Assembly (NCBI GenBank): GCA_963756495.1
Contig: CAVWNS010000014.1
Coordinates: 62,001 to 126,000, forward strand
Origin: DATFDN01 sp963756495
Lineage (GTDB): Bacteria > Pseudomonadota > Alphaproteobacteria > Acetobacterales > Acetobacteraceae
Direction of reading: 5' to 3'
DNA length: 64,000 nt
Made by a program: the position numbers and the translations under genes. Numbering within the stretch: the first letter of the stretch is position 1; each line of letters begins with the position of its first letter. Shown piece by piece: positions 43,916-51,287 of the stretch. Under the pieces are notes generated by a model. That model saw only the letters and a program-made list of their open reading frames with translations, ran no database searches and was not told where the DNA came from.

Positions 43916-44851
43916 TCAGATCGACCGAAGCGAGACCCGTCTCGCCATCGCGCCGTCAGGAACGCGCGCGTCACCGCCGCGAGCTGCGCGGGCGCGGTGA
44001 ACACGAGTGCATGCGCGACCTCCGGGATCACCACCAGGCTGCCCTTCGCCAGCCCGCGCGTGACGCGCTCGGCCCAGGCCTCGTCGCAGATCGGGTCGTG
44101 CTGGCCGCGCACGACGAGCGTCGGCGCCGAGACCCCGGCGAGGCGGTCCTCCGGGCGGTCGCGCAGCGACAACTGGAAGGTCCGCAGCGTGCGGGCATAT
44201 CCGGCCCTGTGGTAGTCGGCATAGCTCATCGGCCCAAGCTCGGGGGGTTGTAGCGGTTGTTCTGGCGCCAGCGGACGAACTGCCAGAACCAGCCCCGCTG
44301 TCCGGCGGGGCCGTGGGGCCTTGCAGGATGCAGCGATCCACCCGGTCCGGATGGCGCGCGGCGAGCGCGACGATGATCTGGCAGGGGAAGGAATCGCCGA
44401 GCAGGGAGGCGCGCGCGATGCCGCGCCTTGCATCGTCGGGGTCGGCGCCAATTCCACACCGGACAGAGAAAGGTCTGCGGCAGCCAAGGCGCGCCGAGCG
44501 CGGCGGCCAGATGCACCAGCGCGCCGTTCGAGGAGCCGATGAAGGCGGCCGGATAGGTCCGATCGGGATAGAGGCCCGCCAGCCAAGCCGCGATGGCCCC
44601 GACATCCAGGCGCGATCTCCCGCCGCGTGACCGCCTCCACCATGCCAGCAAAGCTGTAGAACCATTCGCGTGGCCGACGCGGCAGCCTGTTCGTCAGCGG
44701 CAGCAGCCGGGTCCATCGCGGGCGAGCCGGTCAGGCTGTCGAATTCCTCGCTGTGCAGGAACCTCCCCAGGGCACGCGCCATGCCGGCGGCGGTGTCGAA
44801 GCGCGCGATTCCGCGCGGGCCGCCGCACCCGCTCCCGGCCTTGCTCGGCAT
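43916..44851 (-). pseudogene. Alpha/beta hydrolase remnant, probably chimeric
   Basis: Hydrolase-like pieces appear in three frames. The 5' part has ARALGRFLHSEEFDSLTGSP and TYPAAFIGSSNGALVHLAAA with a GSSNG nucleophile-elbow-like motif. The 3' part has a second elbow-like LLGDSFPCQIIVALAARHPD, then WFWQFVRWRQNNRYNPPSLG, then SAPTLVVRGQHDPICDEAWA and the late His in PEVAHALVFTAP. Two elbows within 70 residues suggest that the front of one hydrolase was joined to the back of another by deletion. Several further shifts exist. Not functional as read. Confidence 0.6.
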
Positions 44852-44905
44852 TGCACCCGGCTCCCTGCCTTTCTATAGCGTCCGCAACCCAGCCAGGAGC
44901 CCAGG

Positions 44906-46399
44906 ATGGCCGACCGGACCGCGACGCCCGATCACAAGATGACGGACTACAAGGTGAAGGACATCTCGCTCGCCGAATGGGGCCGCAAGGAAATCTCCAT
45001 GGCCGAGGACGAGATGCCCGGCCTGATGGCCGTCCGGGCCGAGTACGGCGCATCCAAGCCGCTGAAGGGCGCGCGCATCGCGGGCTGCCTTCACATGACC
45101 GTGCAGACGGCGGTGCTGATCGAAACGCTGATGGCGCTCGGCGCCAGCGTGCGCTGGTCCTCGTGCAATGTGTTCTCGACGCAGGACCATGCCGCCGCCG
45201 CCGTCGCCGCCGCCGGCATTCCCGTCTTCGCCTGGAAAGGCATGGACGACGAGGCGTTCTGGTGGTGCATCGAGCAGACCGTGCGCGGCCCCGGCAACTG
45301 GACGCCCGACCTGATCCTCGACGACGGCGGCGACCTCACCAAGCTGATGCACGACAAGTATCCCGAGATGCTGGCCGACATGCGCGGATTGTCGGAGGAG
45401 ACGACGACCGGCGTGCACCGGCTGCGCGACATGGAGCGCGACGGCACCTTGCTGGTGCCCGCGATCAACGTGAACGACAGCGTCACCAAGTCGAAGTTCG
45501 ACAATCTCTATGGCGTCCGGGAGTCGCTGGTCGATGGCATCCGCCGCGGCACCGACGTGATGATGTCCGGCAAGGTCGCGGTGGTGAACGGCTTCGGCGA
45601 TGTCGGCAAGGGCTCGGCGGCGAGCCTGCGCAACGCCGGCTGCCGCGTGATGGTCACCGAGATCGACCCGATCTGCGCCTTGCAGGCGGCGATGGAGGGC
45701 TACGAGGTCGTCACCATGGACGACGCCGCGCCGGTGGGCGACATCTTCGTCACCGCGACCGGCAACGTGGACGTCATCACGCTGGATCACATGCGCCGGA
45801 TGAAGCACCGCGCCATCGTCTGCAACATCGGCCATTTCGATTCCGAGATCCAGATCGAGAGCCTGCGCAACTACCGCTGGGAGAACGTGAAGCCGCAGGT
45901 GGACGAGGTGGTGTTCCCCGACAACAAGCGCCTGATCCTGCTGTCGGAGGGACGGCTGGTCAATCTCGGCAACGCGACCGGCCATCCGAGCTTCGTGATG
46001 AGCGCGTCCTTCACCAACCAGGTGCTGGCGCAAATCGAGCTGTTCACCGCCGCCCCGGGCGCCTACGAGCGCAAGGTCTATACGCTGCCCAAGGCGCTCG
46101 ACGAGAAGGTCGCCGCGCTGCATCTGGGCAAGGTGGGCGCTAAGCTGACCCGGCTGACGCCGCAGCAGGCCGATTATATCGGAGTCCCGCCGAGCGGGCC
46201 GTACAAGCACGAGCTGTATCGGGTCCTGAGGCGTCCCTACAGCGCTCCCCGAGGATTCGGCCTTTCTGCAACATCTGCCCGAGAGCGGCGAGAAACCCGC
46301 CGGATATGCATTGATCTGTCTCTTTACCGGTCCTACGGTGGCTCCGGGCGGTCAGCACGTGCCGTCATCGATGCGGGGAGGGCTGGATATGCGGGTTAA
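44906..46399 (+). CDS. ahcY: Adenosylhomocysteinase, C-terminus probably frameshifted
   Basis: It splits S-adenosylhomocysteine into adenosine and homocysteine. Predicted 497 residues as read; the family needs about 440. The NAD site GFGDVGKGSAASLRNAGC, the substrate loop CNVFSTQDHAAAAV and the late VVFPDNKRLILLSEGRLVNL are present. Normally the protein ends GP(F/Y)K-x-x-HYRY and stops; here GPYKHELYR runs on for about 57 residues. Removing one G near 46222 would stop at 46229. AGGAG precedes the ATG. The released adenosine could feed the kinase at 16668-17654. Confidence 0.93.
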   Translation: MADRTATPDHKMTDYKVKDISLAEWGRKEISMAEDEMPGLMAVRAEYGASKPLKGARIAGCLHMTVQTAVLIETLMALGASVRWSSCNVFSTQDHAAAAVAAAGIPVFAWKGMDDEAFWWCIEQTVRGPGNWTPDLILDDGGDLTKLMHDKYPEMLADMRGLSEETTTGVHRLRDMERDGTLLVPAINVNDSVTKSKFDNLYGVRESLVDGIRRGTDVMMSGKVAVVNGFGDVGKGSAASLRNAGCRVMVTEIDPICALQAAMEGYEVVTMDDAAPVGDIFVTATGNVDVITLDHMRRMKHRAIVCNIGHFDSEIQIESLRNYRWENVKPQVDEVVFPDNKRLILLSEGRLVNLGNATGHPSFVMSASFTNQVLAQIELFTAAPGAYERKVYTLPKALDEKVAALHLGKVGAKLTRLTPQQADYIGVPPSGPYKHELYRVLRRPYSAPRGFGLSATSARERRETRRICIDLSLYRSYGGSGRSARAVIDAGRAGYAG

Positions 46400-46823
46400 G
46401 GGGTCTGTCGCGCTCGTGGCGCTGAGCTTGATTGCTGTCGGGACTGTCAGTCAGTCCGGCACGGCGGCGCCACCCGGAACGCGGGGCTTTCAGGGAAGCG
46501 GCCACTCATCGGTGGCGGGTTGCCCCGACCTGGTGTGGCGCCTGGTCAGGAACGGGGGGAACGTCACGGGGATCACGTTCTTTTCGGATATGAGCGGCGT
46601 GAGCGAGGTCAAGGGGACCGTCAATGACGCCGGGCAGTTCCACTTGACAATGACCCCCGCGATGGCCAATGGCCCGTCCGGGACGGTTGATGGAACCAGG
46701 AGGCCAAACGGCGCTATCCAGGCGCAAGTGAGAGGCCAAGGATGCGCCAACATGCAGCTGTCGATGCAGCCGATCACCGACGTCAATCATTGGACGAATT
46801 TCGGTGGCGGTGGCAGCGGCTAG
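46389..46823 (+). CDS. Small secreted protein, hypothetical
   Basis: Predicted 144 residues with a signal peptide (hydrophobic VALVALSLIAVGTV, cleavage probably after about residue 26). The mature part is a small beta-rich domain with two cysteines (AGCPDLVW and GQGCANMQL) and ends in a Gly/Ser tail. It resembles in pattern the lipoprotein at 18564-18995. Function unknown. It slightly overlaps the ahcY frame as read, but not if ahcY stops at 46229. Confidence 0.65.
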   Translation: MRVKGSVALVALSLIAVGTVSQSGTAAPPGTRGFQGSGHSSVAGCPDLVWRLVRNGGNVTGITFFSDMSGVSEVKGTVNDAGQFHLTMTPAMANGPSGTVDGTRRPNGAIQAQVRGQGCANMQLSMQPITDVNHWTNFGGGGSG

Positions 46824-46966
46824 CAAGGCGGCGAGGGCTTCGCGCCCTCTCTGACTGGGGACTGCCCACTCACCTGCAAAGGCGGAGCGAGTGTTCGATT
46901 CCACCCCCGTCAGTCATCAGCCCGGAGCCTCCGACGGGACGGCAATGCGGCACCGGCCCCGGGCGG

Positions 46967-47092
46967 TTACCCGAGGCCGGCTTCGCGTGCCCCTAATCTA
47001 ACGAAGGACCCCCTCGGTGATCGGGGCTTATCAGCGCCGCTGAGCAGGGAAACCAGCAGCGCGCCGACAACGGTCACCACTGTTCCGACCAT
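46967..47092 (-). CDS. Short hydrophobic peptide, hypothetical
   Basis: Predicted 41 residues. The ribosome site GGGAGG is five bases before the ATG. The first 20 residues (MVGTVVTVVGALLVSLLSGA) are hydrophobic, then a basic, polar tail follows. It starts 30 bases after another short peptide gene on the same strand. A membrane peptide or a signal-carrying product is possible; such short genes can also be chance frames, but the ribosome site is good. Confidence 0.4.
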   Translation of the reverse strand: MVGTVVTVVGALLVSLLSGADKPRSPRGSFVRLGAREAGLG

Positions 47093-47122
47093 GTCTGCCT
47101 CCCGAGGGTGGCTCCGGCTGCA

Positions 47123-47245
47123 TCAGCCGGCTCCACCGCCGCTGTTCTCGGAATAGTTGATCATGGTCGCGGAAGCTGGAGTCAGGGTAGCGGTGCCGAT
47201 CGCGATTCCAAGCAGCGCCGCGAGAGCGAGAAGTGCTGTCTTCAT
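47123..47245 (-). CDS. Short secreted peptide, hypothetical
   Basis: Predicted 40 residues. AGGAGA lies eight bases before the ATG. Residues 1-26 form a textbook signal peptide: MKTA, a hydrophobic LLALAALLGIAIG core and an A-x-A cleavage site in TPASA. The mature peptide would be about 14 residues, TMINYSENSGGGAG. It lies downstream of a perfect CRP-type palindrome. The amino acid pattern fits a real export signal; the function of so short a product is unknown. Confidence 0.5.
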   Translation of the reverse strand: MKTALLALAALLGIAIGTATLTPASATMINYSENSGGGAG

Positions 47246-47327
47246 GGAAAGTCTCCTGTCTTGACCATTGCGGTGTTTCCCGCATCAGGCGGCCGTGGCA
47301 TTCGCTTGGGCCGTTCTGACGACAGGA

Positions 47328-47374
47328 GCATTACCGCGCCGGCGCGGGATCCGCTGTGACGGCCGTCACAGCGG
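47328..47374 (-). promoter_or_regulatory. Perfect CRP/FNR-type palindrome and possible promoter
   Basis: The 24 bases at 47351-47374 are a perfect palindrome containing TGTGA-N6-TCACA, the consensus CRP site. On the minus strand TAATGC at 47333-47328 could be a -10 box. If so, transcription would start near 47321 and the palindrome would be centred at -41.5, the class II activator position. The first gene downstream is the short secreted peptide (ATG at 47245). The region up to the tRNA (47375-47490) shows nothing else I can support. Confidence 0.55.
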
Positions 47375-47490
47375 AATAGTCCACAGATCGACTTCATGGG
47401 GGTAGATCGGCGGGGGCACCAGTGGGATCGATCCGGTGTCGTAACCTATTTCCCATAGGAGGATTAATGCCTTATTGGTGCATCGTCCGT

Positions 47491-47581
47491 TGGCGGAGGG
47501 AGTGGGATTCGAACCCACGGTACGCTGTTAACGCACACACGCTTTCCAAGCGTGCGCCTTAAGCCGCTCGGCCATCCCTCC
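47491..47581 (-). tRNA. tRNA-Ser (anticodon GGA)
   Basis: On the minus strand the acceptor GGAGGGA pairs with the 3' TCCCTCC; the T arm GTGGGTTCGAATCCCAC, the long variable arm typical of class II tRNAs (GTGTGCGTTAACAGCGTACC), and an anticodon loop TTGGAAA with GGA in the stem CACGC/GCGTG are all present. The 3' CCA is encoded (47491-47493). It reads UCC and UCU codons. It lies 29 bases after lepA on the same strand. Confidence 0.95.
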
Positions 47582-47610
47582 GGACGGAGCCCCTATACCA
47601 GCGAGCCCGC

Positions 47611-49416
47611 TCAGGCGTCCATCTTCAGCGCCGCCAGGAAGGCCGATTGCGGGATCTCCACCTTGCCGAACTGGCGCATCCGCTTCTTGCCCTCCTTCTG
47701 CTTGTCCAGCAGCTTGCGCTTGCGGCTGATGTCGCCGCCGTAGCATTTCGCGGTCACGTCCTTCGACAGCGCGCTGATCGTCTCGCGCGCGACCACCCGG
47801 CCGCCGATCGCGGCCTGGATGGCGATCTTGAACAACTGGCGGGGGATCAGCTCCTTCAGCTTGGCGCAGATCGCGCGTCCGCGCGCCTCGGCGACGCTGC
47901 GATGGGCGATGAAGCTCAGCGCGTCCACCGGATCGTTGTTGACGAGGATGGAGATGCGCACCAGCTCGCCCACGGCGTAGCCGTCCATCTGGTAGTCGAA
48001 GCTCGCATAGCCGCGGCTGACCGACTTCAGCCGATCGTAGAAGTCGAACACCACCTCGTTCAGCGGCAGGCGATAGACCGCCATGGCCCGATTGCCGACA
48101 TAGGTGAGGTCCACCTGCTCGCCGCGCCGGTCGTTGCACAGGTGCAGGATGGCGCCCAGATAGTCGTCCGGCACCATGATGGTGGCGCGAATCCACGGCT
48201 CCTCAATGCGGTCGATCACGCTGCCGTCCGGCATGTCGGCCGGATTGTGCAGCTCCTGCATCTGCCCGTTGGTGCGGAACAGGCGATAGACGACGGAGGG
48301 CGCCGTCGCGATCAGGTCGAGGTCGAACTCGCGCGTCAGCCGCTCCTGGATGATCTCCAGGTGCAGCAGGCCCAGGAACCCGCACCGGAAGCCGAAGCCC
48401 AGCGCCGCCGAGGTCTCCGGCTCGTAGTGGAAGCTGGCATCGTTCAGCCGCAGCTTGGCCAGGCTGTCGCGCAGTTTCTCGAAATCGTCGGCATCGACCG
48501 GATAGAGCCCGCACCACACGACCGGGATCGAGGGCTTGAAGCCCGGCAGCGCCTCGGCCGTCGGCGCGCGATCGTCGGTGATCGTGTCGCCGATACGGCA
48601 ATCCGCGACCGTCTTGATCGCGGCCGTGATGTAGCCGATCTCGCCTGGGCCCAGGTCATCGACGGGGATCATCTTGGGGCTGAACACGCCCGCCTGCTCG
48701 ACCACGTGGACCGCGCCGGTGGACATCATGCGAATCTTCTGGCCGCGCTTCATCCGACCGTCGCGCACACGGACCAGGATCACCACGCCGAGATACGGAT
48801 CGTACCAGCTATCGACCAGCAGCGCCTTCAGCGGGGCAGCGCCATTCCCGCGCGGCGCCGGCAGGCGTGTGACCAGCGCCTCCAGCACGCCCTCGATGTT
48901 CAGGCCCGTCTTGGCGCTGATCTCGATCGCGTCGGAGGCATCGAGCCCGATCACGTCCTCGATCTGCTGCTTCACCCGCTCGGGCTCGGCGGCGGGCAGG
49001 TCGATCTTGTTGAGCACGGGCACGATCTCGTGGCCCGCGTCGATCGCCTGATAGACGTTGGCGAGCGTCTGCGCCTCGACCCCCTGGCTCGCATCCACCA
49101 CCAGCAAGGACCCCTCGCAGGCGGCGAGGCTGCGGCTCACCTCGTAGGCGAAATCGACATGGCCCGGCGTGTCCATCAGGTTCAGCTCGTAGATCTGCCC
49201 ATTCTGCGCCTTGTAGGCCAGGCGGACGGTCTGCGCCTTGATGGTGATGCCCCGCTCGCGCTCGAGGTCCATGTTGTCGAGCACCTGGTTGGTCATCTCG
49301 CGATCCGACAGGCCGCCACAGGCCTGGATCAGCCGGTCGGCCAGGGTGGATTTCCCGTGGTCGATATGCGCGATGATCGCGAAGTTGCGGATATGGTCGA
49401 TCGGTGTCTCGGACAT
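47611..49416 (-). CDS. lepA: Elongation factor 4 (LepA)
   Basis: Predicted 601 residues. This ribosome-bound GTPase can back-translocate stalled ribosomes. G1 is AHIDHGKSTLADRL, G3 is DTPGHVDFAYEVSRSL, G4 is NKIDLPAAEPERV. The LepA-only C-terminal domain includes CYGGDISRKRKLLDKQKEGK. No frameshift. The ATG at 49416 gives MSETPIDHIRNFAIIAHIDH. Confidence 0.97.
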   Translation of the reverse strand: MSETPIDHIRNFAIIAHIDHGKSTLADRLIQACGGLSDREMTNQVLDNMDLERERGITIKAQTVRLAYKAQNGQIYELNLMDTPGHVDFAYEVSRSLAACEGSLLVVDASQGVEAQTLANVYQAIDAGHEIVPVLNKIDLPAAEPERVKQQIEDVIGLDASDAIEISAKTGLNIEGVLEALVTRLPAPRGNGAAPLKALLVDSWYDPYLGVVILVRVRDGRMKRGQKIRMMSTGAVHVVEQAGVFSPKMIPVDDLGPGEIGYITAAIKTVADCRIGDTITDDRAPTAEALPGFKPSIPVVWCGLYPVDADDFEKLRDSLAKLRLNDASFHYEPETSAALGFGFRCGFLGLLHLEIIQERLTREFDLDLIATAPSVVYRLFRTNGQMQELHNPADMPDGSVIDRIEEPWIRATIMVPDDYLGAILHLCNDRRGEQVDLTYVGNRAMAVYRLPLNEVVFDFYDRLKSVSRGYASFDYQMDGYAVGELVRISILVNNDPVDALSFIAHRSVAEARGRAICAKLKELIPRQLFKIAIQAAIGGRVVARETISALSKDVTAKCYGGDISRKRKLLDKQKEGKKRMRQFGKVEIPQSAFLAALKMDA

Positions 49417-49677
49417 GAAACTCGCTCAAGTGGCGCAGGCGCGTAGCGGGCGCAGAGATAGGCGCAAACGCGGGCGGTGTCAGCCACGCAGGCTTTTTCC
49501 CGCAGATTGCCGCGGGGCCGGCCTCCGACAAGCCGACCCGATGAGCCGCCGCCGGGCAGATTGCGTCCCGGCGGTGGCAAGTCCTACCAGAAACGGGCGG
49601 GGGCTGTCCCGTCGCTGCTAGATGGAATTGAACGCTTGATACCGCCGGTTTATTAATACTCTGAACCGATCGCGGTC

Positions 49678-49821
49678 CTACCGATGAAGCGGGGTCCCCT
49701 TGGTGGCCTTGTCAACATCCTTTTTGGGACCGCGCAGGGCGAGGCCAACAAGGTCCGGCGAGTCGGCGGGTTCGGCCTTGAATGCGGCACGGTTTGCCGC
49801 GTCGTGCCCGGTGGAGAACAT
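49678..49821 (-). CDS. Possible small ORF, low confidence
   Basis: Predicted 47 residues beginning MFSTGHDAANRAAFKAEPAD and ending with a Lys-rich KDVDKATKGTPLHR. Composition looks protein-like, but there is no ribosome site and a stop codon sits eight codons upstream, so it may be the tail of a frameshifted gene whose earlier part lies in another frame (LLRAYRVGIERGL). Not recognised. The rest of the 525-base gap (49417-49677 and 49822-49941) holds nothing I can support. Confidence 0.25.
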   Translation of the reverse strand: MFSTGHDAANRAAFKAEPADSPDLVGLALRGPKKDVDKATKGTPLHR

Positions 49822-49941
49822 GGCGCGGACGTAGACGGCGCGAGTTCAGGCCCCGTTCGATCCCGACACGGTAGGCGCGCAGCAATCCTTCCGACCGCGC
49901 CGACCCAGCGGGCTGCACGGCGCGCGAACGGGCATCGCGCG

Positions 49942-51147
49942 TCACATCAGCGGACGGGTCGCCGGAAGGCCCAATCGGATCCGACCGAACTGCTCGGCGT
50001 TGACGTCGTAGTCGACTGTGCCGTGATGGACGGCGACGCTCAGATCGCGGAACGAGGACTGCAAAGGCGAGGAGTCGTAGGCGGCGTTCGCCCCCGCGCC
50101 GGCGAATAGTCGCTCCACCGCCTGCCGGCAGCGCTGCACGGCGTAGCTGACGCAATAGCGCAGATCGACCATCTCGTCAGGGGTCACGACGCGACGCTCC
50201 CGGCTCAACCCATCGAATCCGTCGGCCACCTTGCCGAGGATGAGTTCAGCGGCGCGCAAATCGAGTTCCGATTCGGCGATCCGAAACTGAAGCCCCGGAC
50301 TGTCGGCCTTGCGGCTGCCGTTATATTTGTCGTCGCGAACGCGCGTCATCGCCACGAAATCCGCCAGGAAGCGCTGTGCCAGGCCCAGCACCGGCGCGCT
50401 GACATGATAGGCGAGGCCCGCGCGCACCGGCATCATGTGCAACCAGGTTGCGTGCCGCCGGCCCCAGTCGCTGGCGCTACCATACAGGATATGCGTCGGC
50501 ACGACGCGGTATTCGGGCACGAACACGTCGTCCAGCACCAGTTCCTTGCTGCCGGTGCCCTTCAGCCCCATGCTGAACCAATTGTCGTTGATCGCGTAAT
50601 CACTGGCCGGAACCATGGCGTGGATGGCTGGAGGCAGCGAACCATGCGGGTCGGCGACCTTGACCCCAAGCAGGCTCCATCGCGCATGATCGCACCCGCT
50701 GGCGAACGGCCAGCGACCGGTCAGCCGCCAACCGCCGTTCACCCGCACGGCACGCGCGGTCGGCGCGAGCGAGCCCGCAATCACCGTCTCGGGGTCGTCC
50801 GCGGCGATCTCGTCCTGCACTCGCTCGTCAAACATCCCGAGTATCCAAGTATGCGCGAGCAGGACCATGAGGACCCATGACGCCGAGGAGGAGGCCAGGG
50901 CAAGGGTCCGAACCACCTGATGCATGGTGCGCAGATCGCACTCCGCGCCTCCCAGCCTTCGGGGTTGCAGGATTCGAAACAATCCGGCCTGCTTCATCGC
51001 GGCGACCACGTCGGGATGCACGCGCCGCTCTGCCTCGTTGTCCTCCTCGTGCGCCCGCAGCATCGGGAGCAGGGCCTCGGCACCGGCGGCGTAGAAATCC
51101 GGCGCGCTTGCGCATTGCGTTCCGGGGCGGGTCATGGTGTCGGACAT
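49942..51147 (-). CDS. Acyl-CoA dehydrogenase-fold flavoprotein (HsaA/DszC-like monooxygenase type)
   Basis: Predicted 401 residues. The fold is acyl-CoA dehydrogenase, but the pattern (ASGCDHARWSLLGV, NWFSMGLKGTGSKELVLDDV) fits the flavin-dependent monooxygenase group that uses reduced flavin from a partner. The catalytic Glu of true acyl-CoA dehydrogenases is not evident. Substrate unknown; an aromatic or heterocyclic compound is plausible. No flavin reductase is nearby. The ATG follows GGGACGAGG. Confidence 0.8.
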   Translation of the reverse strand: MSDTMTRPGTQCASAPDFYAAGAEALLPMLRAHEEDNEAERRVHPDVVAAMKQAGLFRILQPRRLGGAECDLRTMHQVVRTLALASSSASWVLMVLLAHTWILGMFDERVQDEIAADDPETVIAGSLAPTARAVRVNGGWRLTGRWPFASGCDHARWSLLGVKVADPHGSLPPAIHAMVPASDYAINDNWFSMGLKGTGSKELVLDDVFVPEYRVVPTHILYGSASDWGRRHATWLHMMPVRAGLAYHVSAPVLGLAQRFLADFVAMTRVRDDKYNGSRKADSPGLQFRIAESELDLRAAELILGKVADGFDGLSRERRVVTPDEMVDLRYCVSYAVQRCRQAVERLFAGAGANAAYDSSPLQSSFRDLSVAVHHGTVDYDVNAEQFGRIRLGLPATRPLM

Positions 51148-51287
51148 CCTCGTCCCCTTCCGCTGTCATGAAGGCGAGCATGGTAGGACCCCACGCCCGG
51201 GAAAACGCAAGACCTTCCGCCGCTCCCGCCGCTGAACGAGCGGTGTGAGGCACGTCAGTGGAGGCTGTTGTCCGAAGGGAGACCTGA

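Noticed and set aside
41688..44000. 770-codon open frame on the + strand
   Set aside because: Antisense to the dioxygenase and luciferase-like genes, both of which have strong family motifs. Composition is typical of a shadow frame.
44852..44905. Possible SAH or SAM riboswitch before ahcY
   Set aside because: The upstream bases do not show the paired helices or conserved core of these riboswitches.
47467..47562. Short + strand frame after AGGAGG, reading into the tRNA region (contains WDSNPR)
   Set aside because: The peptide is the antisense translation of tRNA-Ser, a well-known annotation artefact.
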